Shown here: positions 61,697 to 64,000 of the stretch, piece by piece
Position numbering within the stretch: the stretch's first letter is position 1
Layout: the number at the start of each line of letters is the position of its first letter
Source: Phaeovibrio sulfidiphilus
GTDB lineage: Bacteria; Pseudomonadota; Alphaproteobacteria; Rhodospirillales; Rhodospirillaceae
Assembly: GCF_014861485.1 (NCBI RefSeq)
Contig: NZ_JACZHT010000002.1
Span: forward strand, 124,001-188,000
DNA length: 64,000 nt
Direction of reading: 5' to 3'
Program-made: the position numbers and the translations under genes
Notes under the pieces: model-generated
Told to the model about the DNA's origin: nothing
The model's input: only the letters and a program-made list of their open reading frames with translations
The model's database searches: none

Positions 61697-63535
61697 TCAG
61701 TCCTCGGACGGAAGCGTCCACGGACCCGACAGGGCGCCGAGACGCTTGGCCAGGGCGGCCTGCTGGTCCAGGAGCTCACCGGGCATCTTCTCACCGAAGC
61801 GGGCGAAGTACGTGGACTGGTCCTCGACCTCGGACAGGGCCACGTCCTTCTCGATGCTCATGAGCTTGGTGTAGACGGCGGGGTCGAAGTCCAGGCCGTC
61901 CCAGCGCAGGTCCTGGCGGCGCGGCATGGCGCCGATGGGGCTGTCTGCAGCGCCCGCGGTGCCCTCACAGCGTCCCAGCATCCACTCCAGCGGACGCAGG
62001 TTGTCGCCAAAGCCCGGCCAGATGAAGCGGCCGTTCTCGTCCCTGCGGAACCAGTTGACCCGGAAGATCTTGGGCAGCTTCTCCACGGGAACCGACTTGC
62101 CCATCTTCAGCCAGTGGCTCCAGTAGTCGGCCATGTTGTAGCCGCAGAAGGGCAGCATGGCCATGGGATCGCGGCGCAGGCCCTTCTGGTTGTCCGCGGC
62201 TGCGGTGGCCTCGGAGCCCATGGTGGCTGCCAGGTACACGCCGTGGGACCAGTCGTTGCTCTGGTAGACCAGCGGGAAGTTGTGGGACACGCGGCCGCCG
62301 AAGATGAAGGCGGAAATGGGCACGCCCTCCGGGTTCTCCCACTCGGGGTCGATCTCGGGGTTGTTGGCCGCCGGGGAGGTGAAGCGGGCGTTGGGGTGCG
62401 CCGCCGGGCGTCCGCAGCCCGGGGTCCAGTCCTGGCCGGTCCAGTCGATCAGGTGCGCCGGGGGCTCCTTGGACATGCCCTCCCACCACACGTCGCCGTC
62501 ATCGGTCAGGGCCACGTTGGTGAAGATGGTGTCGCGCTCGCAGGTCTTCATGGCGACCGGGTTGGTGAACTCGGAGGTGCCGGGAGCCACGCCGAAGTAG
62601 CCCGCCTCCGGGTTGATGGCGCGCAAGGTGCCGTCCGGGCCCGGCTTGATCCAGGCGATGTCGTCACCGATGGTGCTGGCCTTCCAGCCCTCGTACCCGG
62701 CCGGGGGAATGATCATGGCGAAGTTGGTCTTGCCACAGGCCGAGGGGAACGCGGCGGCGACGTATTTCTTTTCCGTGCTGCCCGGAGCCTGGATGCCCAG
62801 GATCATCATGTGCTCGGCCATCCAGCCCTCGTCGCGGGCCATGACCGAGGCAATACGCAGGGCGAAGCACTTCTTGCCCAGCAGCGCGTTGCCGCCGTAA
62901 CCCGAGCCGAACGACCAGATCTCGCGGGTTTCCGGGAAGTGGACAATGTAGCGGTTGTCCGGGTTGCAGGGCCAGGCCACGTCCTTCTGGCCCTCGGCCA
63001 GCGGCATGCCGACCGAGTGCAGGCACGGCACGAACTCGCCCGTGTCGCCCAGGACGTCCAGCACCTTCTTGCCCATGCGGGTCATGATGCGCATGTTGAC
63101 GACCACGTAGGGGCTGTCCGTGAGCTCGACACCGATGTGGGCGATGGGGGATCCGAGCGGACCCATGGAAAACGGAATGACGTAAAGGGTGCGGCCCTTC
63201 ATGCAGCCCCGGAACAGGCCCTTGAGCGTGGCCCGCATCTCGCTGGGGTCTTTCCAGTTGTTGGTGGGGCCGGCGTCCTCCTGCCGTTCCGAGCAGATGA
63301 ACGTGCGGTCCTCGACGCGGGCCACGTCGCGGACGTCGGAGCGGGACAGGTAGCTGTTCGGGCGCTTCTTCTCGTTCAGCCGGGTGAACGTTCCCGACTC
63401 AACCATCTCCTGACAAAGGCGATCGTATTCTTCCTGCGAGCCGTCACACCAGTAGACCTGGTCGGGTTCGCACAGCTTTGTGATCTCCTCGACCCAGGCG
63501 ACAAGATTCTGGTTGCGTGTAGGGCAGGTGCTCAT
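61697..63535 (-). CDS. pckG: GTP-dependent phosphoenolpyruvate carboxykinase
   Basis: 612 residues from the ATG at 63535. It converts oxaloacetate and GTP to phosphoenolpyruvate, CO2 and GDP, the entry step of gluconeogenesis. GTP-class signatures: [12 protein letters not shown] (kinase-1a), [10 protein letters not shown] (kinase-2), [21 protein letters not shown] near the C-terminus, and [21 protein letters not shown]. Many photosynthetic alphaproteobacteria have the ATP form instead, so the class is notable. A strong terminator follows. Confidence 0.97.
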   Translation of the reverse strand: MSTCPTRNQNLVAWVEEITKLCEPDQVYWCDGSQEEYDRLCQEMVESGTFTRLNEKKRPNSYLSRSDVRDVARVEDRTFICSERQEDAGPTNNWKDPSEMRATLKGLFRGCMKGRTLYVIPFSMGPLGSPIAHIGVELTDSPYVVVNMRIMTRMGKKVLDVLGDTGEFVPCLHSVGMPLAEGQKDVAWPCNPDNRYIVHFPETREIWSFGSGYGGNALLGKKCFALRIASVMARDEGWMAEHMMILGIQAPGSTEKKYVAAAFPSACGKTNFAMIIPPAGYEGWKASTIGDDIAWIKPGPDGTLRAINPEAGYFGVAPGTSEFTNPVAMKTCERDTIFTNVALTDDGDVWWEGMSKEPPAHLIDWTGQDWTPGCGRPAAHPNARFTSPAANNPEIDPEWENPEGVPISAFIFGGRVSHNFPLVYQSNDWSHGVYLAATMGSEATAAADNQKGLRRDPMAMLPFCGYNMADYWSHWLKMGKSVPVEKLPKIFRVNWFRRDENGRFIWPGFGDNLRPLEWMLGRCEGTAGAADSPIGAMPRRQDLRWDGLDFDPAVYTKLMSIEKDVALSEVEDQSTYFARFGEKMPGELLDQQAALAKRLGALSGPWTLPSED

Positions 63536-64000
63536 AAGTAGTCTCCAGTTTGCGTGGAACGGGGGCCGTGTGGCCCCTTTCGGATACGGCAAGGCACAAG
63601 AACCAAGAGATGGCTTCGCAGGGCGACGGAAAAGCGGAAATCCGCCGGTTCCCGAAGACCCCGAGCGCAACATTTCTTTCGATAGAAGTCAATATAGGCC
63701 TTCAAATCAACATTAGAAATGTGTTTCGCGAAAGATTCTCATCTTTGGCCCCGGGTTTCACCGAAGGCGCGAGCTGGAGGGGGCTCCCTAAACCGAGGGG
63801 GGTCCGTTTTCGGGCGTGGTGGTGGGTCGGGAGCCGGATTTTCGCCCGGCGGGAGAGGCGGCGCCAGCGCCGGGCGGCCCGATTTTCATTTTGCGGCTGC
63901 GAGGGGGCGGCGGTTCGCCCGGAGCAGCCCGGACTCGGCGGGCTCCGGGTGACGGGGCGTGCGCCGTGTGTCCGGGGTCGCGGGCTTTCAAGGCCCGGTT
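63536..64000. other. Region upstream of pckG to the window edge
   Basis: The stretch 63660-63760 is AT-richer and is the likely pckG promoter. Beyond it, to 64000, the DNA is GC-rich; open frames (63719-63952 plus, 63788-63991 minus) are Gly/Pro/Arg-rich and unsupported. A gene could begin beyond the edge. Confidence 0.4.

Noticed and set aside
63719-63952. Plus-strand frame at the right edge
   Set aside because: Gly/Arg/Ser-rich, no ribosome-binding site, overlaps the pckG promoter region and has a competing frame on the other strand.

Overview
The window is GC-rich DNA (third codon positions almost all G or C) from a photosynthetic-type alphaproteobacterium, most likely a purple non-sulfur member of the Rhodospirillales/Rhodospirillaceae. 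The taxonomic clues are Calvin-cycle genes (rpe, class I fructose-bisphosphatase, phosphoribulokinase), a K+-independent proton-pumping pyrophosphatase very like that of Rhodospirillum, a ChpT-like phosphotransferase, VPLPA-CTERM secreted proteins, a bactofilin/LytM pair and the cobaltochelatase subunit CobN. A Pararhodospirillum-like species is my best guess, but this rests on family recognition only. No rRNA, tRNA, CRISPR array, insertion sequence or prophage was found.

Left part (1-23 kb): an ExbB-type gene cut by the window edge lies behind fliJ and fliI (minus strand). Then come pgpA-cinA (minus), the overlapping M23 peptidase/bactofilin pair (plus), a CHAP lipoprotein (plus), and a LysM/degenerate-LytM lipoprotein (minus). 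A chemotaxis cluster on the minus strand runs histidine phosphotransferase, cheA, cheY, cheB, cheR; its CheA carries two CheW-like domains plus a receiver domain, and no separate cheW is present. Two paralogous VPLPA-CTERM secreted proteins, each followed by a strong terminator, are next, then mntP and ettA.

Middle (22.5-45 kb): a Nudix hydrolase and a metallo-beta-lactamase-fold hydrolase are followed by a T-rich acyltransferase/SGNH gene. This gene lies between two diverged copies of the same ancestral junction (3' half of the hydrolase gene plus 5' end of a secreted-protein gene), which looks like integration of foreign DNA with duplication of the flanks. Then come rpe, an arsR/permease/thioredoxin-like set, fbp, prk, a DUF721 gene and a T4-endonuclease-V-like DNA repair gene on the opposite strand. 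A cobalamin riboswitch precedes cbiMNQO-cobW-cobN, a cobalt uptake and insertion operon.

Right part (45-64 kb): hppA; a PaaI-type thioesterase; the anaerobic ribonucleotide reductase genes nrdD, a separate small glycyl-radical-domain gene and nrdG, preceded by two probable NrdR boxes; a PEP-CTERM-locus-type ATPase; a DUF1178 zinc-ribbon protein; rpsA-ihfB-lapA; a PepSY / response regulator / PhoQ-like kinase operon divergent from a small secreted Gly/Gln-rich protein; an AmpD-like amidase; and GTP-dependent PEP carboxykinase.

Two features recur. Many intergenic gaps contain short tandem repeats (12-42 bp units, a different unit at each locus, two of them made of hairpin units). Many proteins carry Pro/Ala/Gly-rich low-complexity linkers or tails (CheA, CheR, FliI, CobN, CbiO, the secreted protein at 27.2 kb).
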